Below are positions 17,815 to 26,948 of a stretch of DNA of 52,047 bases, piece by piece. Location: assembly GCA_902524795.1 (NCBI GenBank), contig CABZEU010000008.1, forward strand, positions 1-52,047, given 5' to 3'. The DNA comes from an uncultured Pelagibacteraceae bacterium. GTDB lineage: Bacteria; Pseudomonadota; Alphaproteobacteria; Pelagibacterales; AG-422-B15. The position numbers and the translations under genes were made by a program. The notes under the pieces are model-generated. The model had not been told where the DNA came from. It did not search any database and saw nothing but the letters and a program-made list of their open reading frames with translations. Numbering within the stretch: the first letter of the stretch is position 1; each line of letters opens with the position of its first letter.

Positions 17815-17820
17815 ATTACT

Positions 17821-18279
17821 ATGTCTTGGACTTATGAAAGAGTGGAAAAACTTAAGCAATTGTGGGAAGAAGGACTTACAGCTAGCAGAATTGCGACTGA
17901 ACTTGGAGAAGTGACCAGGAATGCAGTAATTGGTAAAGCTCATAGACTAGGACTTTCTGGAAGGATGGCATCAAAGAAGTCTAATGGTGGTATCTCAATT
18001 ATAAGAAAGAAAAGGGTTAATATATCTCAAGCACAAAAAATAATAGATATTTCACCCGTCATCGATGAGCCGATGAATCCGACAGCATTTCAGGATATAA
18101 AAGATGGACTTTGCCGATGGCCCTTAGGTGAACCAGAGGAAATCGATTTTAAGTTTTGTGGCAGAAACACCAAAGAAGGTGTTGTATATTGTCAATCTCA
18201 TTACAAGCAAGCCTACCAGCCATTAAGTAAGGTTAGAGAAAGAAGAAAAGCTAAAAAAAAGTTTAGGATAAGTAATTAA
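17821..18279 (+). CDS. gcrA: GcrA cell-cycle regulator
   Basis: A 152-residue protein with the GcrA N-terminal DNA-binding domain: MSWTYERVEKLKQLWEEGLT, ASRIATELGEVTRNAVIGKA and HRLGLSGR. The C-terminal sigma70-interacting part is also present as CRWPLGEPEEIDFKFCGRN and YCQSHYKQAYQP. GcrA is confined to Alphaproteobacteria, binds sigma70-RNA polymerase and activates promoters carrying CcrM-methylated GANTC sites, so it links transcription to replication. The middle linker is basic and low in complexity. The gene stands alone, with a strong ribosome-binding site. Its stop overlaps that of a possible 27-codon ORF on the other strand. Confidence 0.96.
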   Translation: MSWTYERVEKLKQLWEEGLTASRIATELGEVTRNAVIGKAHRLGLSGRMASKKSNGGISIIRKKRVNISQAQKIIDISPVIDEPMNPTAFQDIKDGLCRWPLGEPEEIDFKFCGRNTKEGVVYCQSHYKQAYQPLSKVRERRKAKKKFRISN

Positions 18280-18359
18280 AAACTCAAAATTAAACTTAAG
18301 CTGAAAGAAAACACCAACAAAATTACTACTACGCATATCACAGCGTTCATTAAACTCAT
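18276..18359 (-). CDS. Possible 27-residue hydrophobic membrane microprotein
   Basis: Three bases after the M48 protease stop codon, on the same strand, an ATG opens a 27-codon frame: MSLMNAVICVVVILLVFSFS then LSLILSF. It has no charged residues and could form one transmembrane helix. Its TAA overlaps the gcrA stop on the opposite strand by two bases. The close coupling to the protease gene suggests it could be co-translated. Against it, the frame is short, no Shine-Dalgarno sequence is visible, and conservation is unknown. It matches no family I recognise. Confidence 0.35.
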   Translation of the reverse strand: MSLMNAVICVVVILLVFSFSLSLILSF

Positions 18360-18362
18360 TTT

Positions 18363-19427
18363 TTAATCAGCTTTCTCATAACTAGGAATTAATGGTTCAT
18401 TTTTTTCTATTTTATTTTTAATTTCTTGAATTGTCGCTTCCATTCTTACATATCTTTCTGCTGTTGATGGATGTGTACCACCCTGAGAATATATAGAATT
18501 TGGAACTTCTACTGCAAACCTCCTCCAAAAATCAACCGCGTCATCAAGATTATAGCCAGCCCTCTGAAGAATATACATACTTAAGTAATCTGCCTCATTC
18601 TCATAATCAATTGAATATGCGGAGGCCCCCATACTTTGACCAATTTCCATCATATCTTGGGGAAGACCGACATAAATGCCTAAAAGTAAACCCAGAAGTG
18701 CTCCCGCCTGAGCGTTCTCAATTTTATCAGTAACATGCTTATTTGCATTATGACCCAGTTCATGTGCAAAAACGATTGCTGCACCTGTTTCATTCATCAT
18801 TAACCACTTGGCCATTCTCAGTGAAAAGACCATGATGTCACCATTCGCAAATGCATTAAATGTATTGTTATCGAGGTCAATCACAAAATCAAATCTACAT
18901 CTCTGCTCACTTCGAACCTCAAAATCAATAATCTCACTATTTCTCAAGATTTTTAAATCATACAATTTTTTATATTCTCTATCTACCTTCTCGATATATG
19001 AGGAATATGCATCCTTACCTTGTTTGATCTTTTCTCCATCAATTTCAAGAATCTCATCTCCAGCTAATATTCCTGCTTTACCAGCCGGTGAAACTGAGCC
19101 AAGGCTTACAACCTTTAACTTAGATCCTAGACCTAATGATTGATTTATCTCTTCTCGAATACTCTCATATGCTGAATTTTCATTTCCTAAGTTCATGCCT
19201 AGAGAATAAATGCGGTCATCTTCCTCACAAAGATCTGCAGCACTAAATAAAATATCAGTCCCCATTACAGAAAATGGAATGTAAGTATTTAGCCAAGAAT
19301 CTGCGAACATCTGATTTTGAATATCTCTTTCTTTATCAGTAAGGACGGTACTGTATTCTGGAAGCTTTGTTTGAGGCTGAGCACATGAAAAAATTAATAA
19401 AAAAGAAAACAGTATTAAAACTCTCAT
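18363..19427 (-). CDS. M48-family metalloprotease with PDZ domain, lipoprotein
   Basis: A 354-residue protein beginning with a lipoprotein-type signal peptide; Cys15 in LIFSCAQPQ is the likely lipidated residue. A PDZ-like domain spans about 100-175 (SLGSVSPAGKAGILAGDEILEIDG). The peptidase core has the zinc motif HELGH (222-226), with Glu278 in YENEADYLSMYI as probable third ligand, and a late GTHPSTAERY block. The layout suggests a periplasm-facing quality-control protease related to BepA/YcaL/LoiP, but with a PDZ domain between signal peptide and catalytic domain. The start overlaps the stop of the DMT permease gene upstream (ATGA). Confidence 0.9.
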   Translation of the reverse strand: MRVLILFSFLLIFSCAQPQTKLPEYSTVLTDKERDIQNQMFADSWLNTYIPFSVMGTDILFSAADLCEEDDRIYSLGMNLGNENSAYESIREEINQSLGLGSKLKVVSLGSVSPAGKAGILAGDEILEIDGEKIKQGKDAYSSYIEKVDREYKKLYDLKILRNSEIIDFEVRSEQRCRFDFVIDLDNNTFNAFANGDIMVFSLRMAKWLMMNETGAAIVFAHELGHNANKHVTDKIENAQAGALLGLLLGIYVGLPQDMMEIGQSMGASAYSIDYENEADYLSMYILQRAGYNLDDAVDFWRRFAVEVPNSIYSQGGTHPSTAERYVRMEATIQEIKNKIEKNEPLIPSYEKAD

Positions 19428-20305
19428 AGAGCTGCCTTATCAATATTTTCTTTTTTAATCATGTAATAAGAATGTCCAAATACTATAAGTATAATTAATA
19501 TTCCACCTATCAAGGTTTTCTGAGTAGGTTCTTCAAATATAAACAGCCATACCCATAAAGGACCCAGCGAAGTTTCAAGTAGAAAAAATATGCCAACTTC
19601 TGGCGAACTAACATATTGAGGCGCTATACTTATAAATACAAACGATACTCCTACAGTTATAATCATAAGAGATATCAATAATAGATCATGCGTGCCAATC
19701 ACAAATACTGAGACAAAAAATGCTGATAGTACAGCAGTAGCTAGTTTACCTAGGATATATGAGGGTACGAAATTTATTTCAGGCGATCTTCTCATTACCG
19801 TAAGACTAGCGCCAACAAAAATTGCGCATAGTAGTCCATAGAAGTCTCCTAGGTACTTATTGAGTTCATATGACTCATAAAAAATGAAAATTACAGCTAA
19901 TAGGCATCCAAAAGAACAGAACCACGTAATTATCTCAGGCTTTTCATTTAAGAAAATAAAAGAGAAAATTGCTGCAATTATTGGCACCAAACTAATCATG
20001 ATAAGTGCATTTGCTACATCTGTATTTGCCAGCGCCATCACAAAAGTTACGTTAGCTCCAAGAACTAAAAGTGCATTGATGATGCCTGGCAAGCCAATGT
20101 TTTTAAAATCATCCAAGGCTCTATGATAAAAAAAAATAAAATACCCAATTAAGAGAGCAAGTCCTGGTAAAAGTGAACGGTAAAATAAAAGATCCCATGT
20201 CTCTACACTCACAGATCTGATAATAAGCGCATCTGGAGTAATAATCATGACACCTATAAAGGCAAGTAACGTTCCTTTTTGTTTATTTGATAATTTTTCA
20301 AACAT
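19424..20305 (-). CDS. DMT-superfamily (EamA) permease
   Basis: A 293-residue protein with about ten hydrophobic helices in two EamA halves. It starts at MFEKLSNKQKGTLLAFIGVM, and RSVSVETWDLLFYRSLLPGL and LGANVTFVMALANTDVANAL are typical EamA segments; the second half contains QYVSSPEVGIFFLLETSLGPLW. It is a drug/metabolite exporter of unknown substrate. A longer open frame extends upstream through the tRNA-Arg gene, but that extension is only the translated tRNA, so the ATG at 20305 is taken. It overlaps the M48 gene by four bases. Confidence 0.88.
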   Translation of the reverse strand: MFEKLSNKQKGTLLAFIGVMIITPDALIIRSVSVETWDLLFYRSLLPGLALLIGYFIFFYHRALDDFKNIGLPGIINALLVLGANVTFVMALANTDVANALIMISLVPIIAAIFSFIFLNEKPEIITWFCSFGCLLAVIFIFYESYELNKYLGDFYGLLCAIFVGASLTVMRRSPEINFVPSYILGKLATAVLSAFFVSVFVIGTHDLLLISLMIITVGVSFVFISIAPQYVSSPEVGIFFLLETSLGPLWVWLFIFEEPTQKTLIGGILIILIVFGHSYYMIKKENIDKAAL

Positions 20306-20315
20306 AATATTTTTT

Positions 20316-20392
20316 TGGCGCGCCGGGAGAGATTCGAACTCCCGACCCCCAGATTCGTAGTCTGGTGCTCTATCCAGCTGAGCCACCGGCGC
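20316..20392 (-). tRNA. tRNA-Arg (anticodon ACG)
   Basis: A 77-nt tRNA on the minus strand. The acceptor arms GCGCCGG and CCGGCGC pair perfectly, followed by G and an encoded CCA. The D-arm is GCTCAGCTGGATAGAGC. The anticodon stem CCAGA/TCTGG encloses the loop CTACGAA, giving anticodon ACG, in which A34 is normally deaminated to inosine to read CGN codons. The T-arm contains GTTCGAATC. It lies between the DMT permease and the DedA-like gene. Confidence 0.97.
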
Positions 20393-20430
20393 ATGTAGAA
20401 TTGTTTATAAGCTACTCTTATATTAATAAA

Positions 20431-21120
20431 CTAAAATCTTTTTTTAATAAATTTATAAATCACAGGAATTATAACAATTACACTAATTAAAAGAACTGGA
20501 AGCAAATACTCTACTTTGAGAATATCTTCACTAGAGAAGCTTTGTGTATCAACTATATTTTGAATACCATTTCCAATACTAACAAGAATATATGCCCAGG
20601 GGATTACTCCAAATATAGTTGCAATAAAATAGTCTCTTAATTTCATGTCTAATACTGCGGGAAGTAAATTCTGTATTCCAAAAGGTACTCCGCCAATTAC
20701 CCTTATAAAAAGAAGATAACTTATTGCATTACGATTAAAGCCCTCTTTAAACTTATCAAATCTTGAACCAAACTGTCTCAGAATATATTCTTTAAAGAAA
20801 TACCGTGCATAAACAAATACAACCATAGCCCCTATCACTTCTCCTATGATTGCAATGATCAATCCAATGTATATGCCAAAGTAGAAACCTGCTAAAATAC
20901 ATACAGGTGTAATTGGTCCCATAATTGAGATCATCAGCGCTATAATCAATGCACAGAAAAATACGGATAAAACGGGATTTGCAATAATATAATCTTGTAT
21001 TAAGCCATGTTGATTAATTAAAAATTCCATTGATATGGGGTTATATTTGCCTAGTAAATAGAGAACACTCACAAATAAGGAGATGCCAATGATGGTGTTT
21101 ATTATCTTGTTTTTGAACAT
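20431..21120 (-). CDS. VTT/DedA-superfamily membrane protein (TVP38/TMEM64-like)
   Basis: A 229-residue membrane protein with five or six hydrophobic segments and the VTT-domain pattern: a SIMGPITPVCILAGFYFGIY re-entrant-type loop, EVIGAMVVFVYARYFFKEY, and RVIGGVPFGIQNLLPAVLDMKLRDYFIATIFG. The family is linked to phospholipid scrambling or transport and to membrane homeostasis; the bacterial TVP38/TMEM64 branch has no defined substrate. It is divergent from rpmH across an 84-bp promoter region. Confidence 0.86.
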   Translation of the reverse strand: MFKNKIINTIIGISLFVSVLYLLGKYNPISMEFLINQHGLIQDYIIANPVLSVFFCALIIALMISIMGPITPVCILAGFYFGIYIGLIIAIIGEVIGAMVVFVYARYFFKEYILRQFGSRFDKFKEGFNRNAISYLLFIRVIGGVPFGIQNLLPAVLDMKLRDYFIATIFGVIPWAYILVSIGNGIQNIVDTQSFSSEDILKVEYLLPVLLISVIVIIPVIYKFIKKRF

Positions 21121-21143
21121 TTAACTTAATTAATGAATATTAA

Positions 21144-21172
21144 TTGACTATATAATGAATGCAATTTATAAG
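21144..21172 (+). promoter_or_regulatory. Sigma70-type promoter of the rpmH-rnpA-yidD-yidC operon
   Basis: TTGACT (21144-21149) and TATAAG (21167-21172) are separated by exactly 17 bp, each matching five of six consensus positions. The predicted start near 21179 gives a leader of about 26 bases before rpmH. This is the best promoter match seen in the window and fits a highly expressed ribosomal protein gene. Confidence 0.75.
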
Positions 21173-21204
21173 CCATTTCACAAATTCAATCTAATTAATT
21201 TATT

Positions 21205-21339
21205 ATGAAAAGAACGTTTCAGCCCAGTAATCTAGTAAAGAAAAGACGACACGGTTTTAGAGCCCGGTCTGCTACTAAAGATGGTCGTATAATCTTGGCT
21301 AGACGTCGCTCTAAAGGTAGAAAAGTTCTTTCAGCCTAA
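21205..21339 (+). CDS. rpmH: 50S ribosomal protein L34
   Basis: A 44-codon frame starting [20 protein letters not shown] and ending [12 protein letters not shown]. It is the full conserved L34 sequence, very basic and of normal length. L34 is a structural protein of the large ribosomal subunit. It heads the rpmH-rnpA-yidD-yidC operon, with rnpA beginning 14 bases downstream, the usual bacterial arrangement. A good sigma70-type promoter lies directly upstream. Confidence 0.98.
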   Translation: MKRTFQPSNLVKKRRHGFRARSATKDGRIILARRRSKGRKVLSA

Positions 21340-21353
21340 ATAATCAGTCCATC

Positions 21354-21686
21354 ATGAAAAGTCTAGTTACACTTAAATCCTCTAAGGATTTTCTAGAGGC
21401 TAAAAAAGGTCTATTTTATCGGAGTAGATCCTTTCTTTTACAAGCATTTGAGGTTAAGAATAGCAATGAAATTAAGGTTGGCTATACAGTCTCAAAACAA
21501 AATGGAAATGCGGTAGTACGTAATAAAATTAAAAGAAGATTAAGAGTGCTAGCAAATACAGTATTAGCGAACTATGGCATTAAAAAATGGAATTATGTCA
21601 TCATTGGAAAAAAAAATGCAATGGTTGAAGATTTTAAAAAATTAGAAAATGAAATGCTTACAGCATTAAAAAAAATACACAGATAA
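21354..21686 (+). CDS. rnpA: Ribonuclease P protein component
   Basis: A 110-residue basic protein with the RNR motif [13 protein letters not shown] (54-66) and the [15 protein letters not shown] strand typical of RnpA. It binds the catalytic RNase P RNA and helps remove tRNA 5' leaders. It lies between rpmH and yidD, with four bases before the yidD ATG. The catalytic RNA gene (rnpB) was not found in this window. Confidence 0.95.
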   Translation: MKSLVTLKSSKDFLEAKKGLFYRSRSFLLQAFEVKNSNEIKVGYTVSKQNGNAVVRNKIKRRLRVLANTVLANYGIKKWNYVIIGKKNAMVEDFKKLENEMLTALKKIHR

Positions 21687-21690
21687 TTTT

Positions 21691-21930
21691 ATGATAAAAT
21701 ATTGTTTCCTATTTTTAATTACCATTTATCAAAGGTTAATCTCTCCTTATTTTCCAAGTTCATGTCGTTTTATACCAACATGCTCTGAATATACAAAAGA
21801 AGCTATTCAATATCACGGTGCACTCAAAGGAACATGCCTTGGAATTAAAAGAATTAGCAAGTGCCATCCAATAAAATTTCTTGGTAGCTCTGAGGGATAT
21901 GACCCGGTACCGAAGGAAAGAAATAAGTAA
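21691..21930 (+). CDS. yidD: YidD membrane-protein insertion efficiency factor
   Basis: A 79-residue protein with the YidD signature [20 protein letters not shown], including Cys25 and Cys31, then [15 protein letters not shown] and a C-terminal GYDPVP. It has an N-terminal amphipathic helix and acts at the inner membrane alongside YidC. Its TAA is immediately followed by the yidC ATG with no spacing, so translation is likely coupled. Confidence 0.95.
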   Translation: MIKYCFLFLITIYQRLISPYFPSSCRFIPTCSEYTKEAIQYHGALKGTCLGIKRISKCHPIKFLGSSEGYDPVPKERNK

Positions 21931-23652
21931 ATGGAAAGCAGAAACCTAATTTTTGCGATAATTCTCTCAATTGGAGTACTTTTCATATGGAGTTTCTTTT
22001 TTGAAGCTCCTGAGCAGCAAAATTTAGATGGGTTTAGCCTTGATGAAGAAATATCTGAAGTTAACTCAGACGAACTAGACATGGAAGCGATAGCCGAGAT
22101 TGAAGACTCACTTGGCATAGATAATGGGAATACTATTGATTTGAGTGAAGCCCTAAGCAAAGATCAAAGAGTTAATATAAATACTCAGAGTATTTCTGGT
22201 TCAATTAATTTAAAAGGTCTTAAAATTGATGATATTGTTTTAAAGAAATATAATGAAACGCAGGAAGAAGAGTCAGAAAATATTAGACTTCTTCAACCGT
22301 TAGACACCTTTGATGGATACGAAGTTACTTTTGGATGGATAAAAAATCCAGACGCTGCATTTGAAACACCAAATGCTGAAACAGTGTGGAAAATCAAAAA
22401 TAATGTTTCAGTTTTAGATACTTCAAATGAAGTTGAATTTGAATGGTCAAATAAAAGCGGACAAACTTTTATCACAAGCATAACCCTTGATGAAGATTAC
22501 ATGTTCGATGTCACTCAAAAAGTCGTCAATGACTCCACTGATAATATAGTTATTAACAATGCAAGCAAAGTAACTCGGAAACAATCACCATCTTTATCAG
22601 GAATGTTTATTCTTCACGAAGGATTGCTTGGGGTTCTCAAAGAAAAACTTGAACTTATCGACTATAGTGATTTAAAAGATGATCAAGAAACACTTAATTT
22701 TGAAAGTGATAATGGCTGGGTTGGTATAACTGATAAATACTGGCTGGCTGCATTGATACCTGATCAAGAAAAATCTTTTAAAGCCATTTATACGTATGAC
22801 AATGGCTATATTGCTTATTATAGATCTTTAAACGCTACGAATGTGCCTGGTGGTGAAACGCATACCGTTGATAGTCAAATTTTTATTGGAGCCAAAGAAG
22901 CTAAATTAATTGATAGATACAAAGAAGATTATGGCATCTATAATTTTGATCTTGCCATTGATTGGGGTTGGTTTTACTTCCTAACTAAACCATTGTTTAA
23001 TGTTATTTACTTCTTCTCTCAATTGTCAGGTAATTTCGGCTTGGCTATTATTTACCTAACTGTCATAACAAGAATAGTCTTTTTCCCACTCGCAAACTGG
23101 TCATTCGTTTCAATGGCAAAAATGAAAATGCTTCAACCAGAAATGACTCGAATAAAAGATCTCTATAAAGATGATCGAACCCAACAACAACAAGCGTTGA
23201 TGGCATTATACAAAAAAGAAAAAGTGAATCCGATATCAGGATGTTTACCTATACTGATTCAAATCCCTTTCTTCTTTGCGATTTACAAAATGCTTTTTGT
23301 ATCAATTGAAATGAGGCATGCGCCTTTTTATGGTTGGATACAAGACTTGGCGGCAAAAGATCCCACAACTATCTTTAATTTATTTGGCTTAATTCCGTGG
23401 GATCCCCCTTCTTTTATGATTATTGGCATTTGGCCAGTATTGATGGGTGTCACAATGTATATTCAACAAAAATTAAACCCAGCACCACCTGATCCAATTC
23501 AAGCAAGAATATTTATGTTTTTTCCATTTTTCATAACAGTTCTACTGGCACAATTTGCAGCTGGACTAGTGATTTATTGGACTACGAATAACGTTCTTTC
23601 AATCATCCAGCAGTGGATTATTACTAAAAGAACCACAATAAAAACAAATTAA
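21931..23652 (+). CDS. yidC: Membrane protein insertase YidC
   Basis: A 573-residue YidC/Oxa1 insertase of Gram-negative type: an N-terminal helix (about 6-24), a large periplasmic beta-sandwich domain (about 55-345), then five conserved C-terminal helices. The Oxa1 core includes LAIIYLTVITRIVFFPLANW, the cytoplasmic helical hairpin with KMKMLQPEMTRIKDLYKDDR, and NPISGCLPILIQIPFFFAIY. It inserts inner-membrane proteins with or without SecYEG. It is followed four bases later by argB; the GTPase gene engB, often found between these two in Alphaproteobacteria, is absent here. Confidence 0.97.
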   Translation: MESRNLIFAIILSIGVLFIWSFFFEAPEQQNLDGFSLDEEISEVNSDELDMEAIAEIEDSLGIDNGNTIDLSEALSKDQRVNINTQSISGSINLKGLKIDDIVLKKYNETQEEESENIRLLQPLDTFDGYEVTFGWIKNPDAAFETPNAETVWKIKNNVSVLDTSNEVEFEWSNKSGQTFITSITLDEDYMFDVTQKVVNDSTDNIVINNASKVTRKQSPSLSGMFILHEGLLGVLKEKLELIDYSDLKDDQETLNFESDNGWVGITDKYWLAALIPDQEKSFKAIYTYDNGYIAYYRSLNATNVPGGETHTVDSQIFIGAKEAKLIDRYKEDYGIYNFDLAIDWGWFYFLTKPLFNVIYFFSQLSGNFGLAIIYLTVITRIVFFPLANWSFVSMAKMKMLQPEMTRIKDLYKDDRTQQQQALMALYKKEKVNPISGCLPILIQIPFFFAIYKMLFVSIEMRHAPFYGWIQDLAAKDPTTIFNLFGLIPWDPPSFMIIGIWPVLMGVTMYIQQKLNPAPPDPIQARIFMFFPFFITVLLAQFAAGLVIYWTTNNVLSIIQQWIITKRTTIKTN

Positions 23653-23656
23653 TAAA

Positions 23657-24544
23657 ATGTCTCTTCAAAATAAACAGTCTGAAAGCAAAGAGCTTTTAGA
23701 AAGATATTGGATATCTGGTAAAAAATTCCATACCAAAACTTTTTCCTTTATAAAAAAATATCAGAATAAAATTATCGTTATAAAGTATGGAGGATACGCT
23801 CTGACTAAACCTGCACTTTTAAAATCATTTGCAAAAAATATATCCTTATTAAATCAATTGGGTATTAAAGTTATTGTAGTTCACGGTGGTGGTCCTCAAA
23901 TAGAAAAAGAATTAAAAAAAAGAAAAATTAATAATGAAGAGTATCAAGGATTAAGGGTGACTACAAAAAGTGTGCTTGGAGTTGTCAAAAGAATTTTGTC
24001 TCACGATTTGAATAAACTAATATCTGATGAAATCAAAAAAAATGGGGGTAAAACAAAAAGATTTAATGGAATAATGACAAGAGTGCTTAAGGCAAAGATT
24101 GCGATGAATGGTAATATTGGTTTCGTGGGGGAGCCTAGAGGTATTGATAAAAATTTGATAATGAAAGCCCTTAAAAGTAATCATATTCCAATTATCGCAC
24201 CACTTGGAATTGATACAAATAAAAATACATTGAATATTAATGCAGACACAGCAGCTGCTTACATCGCTGAGTCAGTAAAAGCTGAGAGGTTATTGCTTTT
24301 AACCGATGTAGCAGGAGTGCTGGATAACAATAAGAAATTGATAACAGAGCTCGATCGTAAAAAAGCATTTCAATACATAAAAAAAGGCACTATAAAAAGC
24401 GGTATGATACCTAAGATCAAAGCATGCTTTAATACCTTAAAAAATGGGGCAAAAGGGGTCGCCTTAATTGATGGGAGAAAACAAAACGCTGTTGCCATGG
24501 AGCTTCTAACAACGCAAGGAGCAGGGACATTAATAAAAAAGTAA
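23657..24544 (+). CDS. argB: Acetylglutamate kinase
   Basis: A 295-residue amino-acid kinase with [12 protein letters not shown] (42-52) for ATP phosphates and [12 protein letters not shown] (75-86) for N-acetylglutamate. [30 protein letters not shown] and [20 protein letters not shown] follow in the expected order. It phosphorylates N-acetylglutamate in arginine synthesis, upstream of ArgD and ArgF, which are encoded at 14788-16862. The roughly 30-residue N-terminal extension is typical of arginine-feedback-sensitive enzymes. It lies between yidC and dapD. Confidence 0.95.
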   Translation: MSLQNKQSESKELLERYWISGKKFHTKTFSFIKKYQNKIIVIKYGGYALTKPALLKSFAKNISLLNQLGIKVIVVHGGGPQIEKELKKRKINNEEYQGLRVTTKSVLGVVKRILSHDLNKLISDEIKKNGGKTKRFNGIMTRVLKAKIAMNGNIGFVGEPRGIDKNLIMKALKSNHIPIIAPLGIDTNKNTLNINADTAAAYIAESVKAERLLLLTDVAGVLDNNKKLITELDRKKAFQYIKKGTIKSGMIPKIKACFNTLKNGAKGVALIDGRKQNAVAMELLTTQGAGTLIKK

Positions 24545-24548
24545 ACTT

Positions 24549-25373
24549 ATGAGTGAAAATCAAAAATTAAAAGAGAGTATTGAAAGCGCTTGGGAGAATA
24601 TAGCAAACTTATCACCAAGTGATACAGATGTTTCTCAAGCAGTAAATCAAGTTATTAAGAAACTAGACAGTGGTGAGCTCCGAATTGCTGAAAAAGTTGA
24701 TAATCAGTGGACTGTAAATCAATGGTTAAAAAAAGCTGTTCTTATTTCATTCAGAATTAATGAAAATACAATCCTCAGAGGTCCTTACACATCATGGTTT
24801 GACAAAGTCAAAGGCAAAACTGTTGATTGGGATGAAGATCAATGGAAAGCAGCTGGTTATCGGCACGTGCCAAATGGAACAGTACGAGAGGGTTCATTTG
24901 TTGGCAAGGGAGTTGTCTTGATGCCTTCATTTGTAAACATTGGTGCCTATATTGACGAAGGAACTATGGTTGATACATGGGCAACTGTAGGTTCATGCGC
25001 TCAGATCGGCAAGAATTGTCATCTTTCTGGGGGGGTTGGCATCGGCGGTGTCCTTGAACCTCTACAAGCAAATCCTGTAATAATTGAAGATAATTGTTTT
25101 GTAGGCGCTCGAGCCGAGGTTGCAGAGGGTGTTATTGTTCGAGAAGGGTCAGTTTTGTCTATGGGTGTTTATCTCGGCGCCTCCACAAAAATAGTTAATC
25201 GTGCAACTGGTGAAATACTGTATGGTGAAGTTCCCGCATACTCTGTCGTTGTTCCTGGGACAATGCCAAATGAAGATCCAGCAAAACCAAGTCTTTATTG
25301 TGTAGTCATTGTTAAGACAGTTGATGAAAATACAAGAAAAAAGACCTCCATTAATGATCTATTAAGAGAGTAA
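24549..25373 (+). CDS. dapD: 2,3,4,5-tetrahydropyridine-2,6-dicarboxylate N-succinyltransferase
   Basis: A 274-residue protein, the same length as E. coli DapD. An N-terminal helical domain precedes a left-handed beta-helix of hexapeptide repeats (about 100-215), including [40 protein letters not shown] and [15 protein letters not shown]. It succinylates tetrahydrodipicolinate in the lysine and diaminopimelate pathway. It lies four bases after argB and six bases before dapE. Confidence 0.97.
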   Translation: MSENQKLKESIESAWENIANLSPSDTDVSQAVNQVIKKLDSGELRIAEKVDNQWTVNQWLKKAVLISFRINENTILRGPYTSWFDKVKGKTVDWDEDQWKAAGYRHVPNGTVREGSFVGKGVVLMPSFVNIGAYIDEGTMVDTWATVGSCAQIGKNCHLSGGVGIGGVLEPLQANPVIIEDNCFVGARAEVAEGVIVREGSVLSMGVYLGASTKIVNRATGEILYGEVPAYSVVVPGTMPNEDPAKPSLYCVVIVKTVDENTRKKTSINDLLRE

Positions 25374-25379
25374 AGTATT

Positions 25380-26525
25380 ATGGAAGTTATCGAATTAACA
25401 AAGGCGCTGATATCTTGTCAGAGTGTCACTCCTAAAAATGATGGTGTACTAGATTTACTTGAAAAAGAGTTATCAAACATTGGTTTTAATTGTAAGCGAT
25501 ATTTATTTAGTGATAGCGATACGCCAGATGTAGACAATCTCTTTGCTAAAATTGGAAATGGTGCACCTCATATCTGTTTTGGTGGGCATACAGATGTTGT
25601 TCCAGTTGGTGATATAAACGCATGGGGCTGTGACCCGTTTAATGCAACTGAAAAAGATGGAAATGTTTATGGCCGTGGAGCTAGCGACATGAAGTCTGCA
25701 ATTGCTGCATTTGTTTGTGCTGTGAAAGATTATATTAATAATAATGAACTCAAAGGCACTATAAGTCTGCTAATAACTAATGATGAAGAAGGGCCAGCAA
25801 TAAATGGAACTAAAAAAGTATTAGAGGAAATATACAATAATGGAGAAAAAATCGACTCATGTATCGTTGGTGAACCAACTTGTCCGAGTATGTTGGGTGA
25901 GATGGTTAAAATTGGAAGAAGAGGAAGCTTTACTGCTAAAATTAGCATCACTGGTAAACAAGGCCATGTTGCATACCCTCAATGGACACTAAATCCGATC
26001 GACTCTCTCACTAAAATTTTGAACAATATAATTAGTTTAGAATTAGATAAGGGGACTGAAGACTTTCCTCCTTCAAACGTAGAAATTGTTAAAATAAATT
26101 CAAGTGATGGCGCTTCAAATGTTGTGCCTCAAAGTGCAGAAGGTACATTTAATATTAGATATAATATTAAGCATAGTAAGGAGAGTTTAATAAAAACTAT
26201 TGATACAATTATCAGTGAACAAGTTAAAAATACTGATTATGTATCCAATGTTGAGTATAATAATTCAGCAGAACCCTTTCTAACTAAACAGGGAAGTTTT
26301 ACAGAAATTATAAAAAGTTCGTCTGATGAAATCACTGGCTTAAGTGCAGAACTTACAACAACAGGGGGTACTTCCGATGCAAGGTTTTTTAAAGATTATT
26401 GTGAGGTTGCAGAATTTGGCCTCATAGGTGAAACAGCTCACCAGATAGATGAACACGTAAAATTGCAAGATATAGAAAATCTCAAAGAAATTTATTTACT
26501 TGTTTTAAAAAAATATTTTAGTTAG
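25380..26525 (+). CDS. dapE: Succinyl-diaminopimelate desuccinylase
   Basis: A 381-residue M20 zinc hydrolase. Metal ligands and catalytic residues are visible: His70 and Asp72 in FGGHTDVVPVGD, Asp103 in GRGASDMK, the Glu136-Glu137 pair in NDEEGPA, Glu165 in VGEPT and a C-terminal histidine in AHQIDEHV. The GRRGS and NVVP segments are typical of DapE. It releases succinate and LL-diaminopimelate for lysine and peptidoglycan. It ends the rpmH-to-dapE run and converges on a thioesterase gene with three intervening bases. Confidence 0.95.
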   Translation: MEVIELTKALISCQSVTPKNDGVLDLLEKELSNIGFNCKRYLFSDSDTPDVDNLFAKIGNGAPHICFGGHTDVVPVGDINAWGCDPFNATEKDGNVYGRGASDMKSAIAAFVCAVKDYINNNELKGTISLLITNDEEGPAINGTKKVLEEIYNNGEKIDSCIVGEPTCPSMLGEMVKIGRRGSFTAKISITGKQGHVAYPQWTLNPIDSLTKILNNIISLELDKGTEDFPPSNVEIVKINSSDGASNVVPQSAEGTFNIRYNIKHSKESLIKTIDTIISEQVKNTDYVSNVEYNNSAEPFLTKQGSFTEIIKSSSDEITGLSAELTTTGGTSDARFFKDYCEVAEFGLIGETAHQIDEHVKLQDIENLKEIYLLVLKKYFS

Positions 26526-26528
26526 ATA

Positions 26529-26948
26529 TTATTTAGTTTCTGAACCGTAAAAATTTTTATCAAAGATTTCCGTAATTTCATTTGGTGGGGTTGTAATTTT
26601 TCTAGAATTAAGATCAAACCACGCTCCGTTGGCAAGAATTTTAACTGCTAACTCTCCAGAACTTTTAAATAATAGGATTTTTCGTATCCATTTTCTTTTA
26701 TCTTCAGGAGGAGTTAACCGTTCTATTCTAAATTCGATTTCCTCATGCTCAAACACCTCTTTAAGATAATCAATTTTAGATGAAAATGTTACGGGTGCGC
26801 ATGATAATTGAAGAAATTTCTGCGATGTGCCGATTTCTTTGTTGAATTCCCACAACGCATCTATTGCGATTGACAAATAGCCAGCCTCTCCAACATGCCC
26901 ATTTTGGTCAATGTATTTTGAGGTAACAACAATTTTTTTAGATCTCAT
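26529..26948 (-). CDS. Hot-dog fold thioesterase (4HBT family)
   Basis: A 139-residue single hot-dog domain. The motif YIDQNGHVGEAGYLSIAIDA near the N-terminus matches the DxxGHVxNxxY signature of 4-hydroxybenzoyl-CoA-type thioesterases, with the aspartate in the nucleophile/base position. The central helix and following strands (SSKIDYLKEVFEHEEIEFRI) fit. It probably hydrolyses an acyl-CoA in the cytoplasm; similar proteins lie in carnitine and fatty-acid clusters. The substrate is unknown. It stands alone between dapE (convergent) and a sparsely coding gap. Confidence 0.82.
   Translation of the reverse strand: MRSKKIVVTSKYIDQNGHVGEAGYLSIAIDALWEFNKEIGTSQKFLQLSCAPVTFSSKIDYLKEVFEHEEIEFRIERLTPPEDKRKWIRKILLFKSSGELAVKILANGAWFDLNSRKITTPPNEITEIFDKNFYGSETK

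Noticed and set aside
20306..20386. N-terminal extension of the DMT permease beginning MAQLDRAPDYESGGREFES
   Set aside because: It is the translated tRNA-Arg gene, a well-known annotation artefact; the conserved protein starts at 20305.
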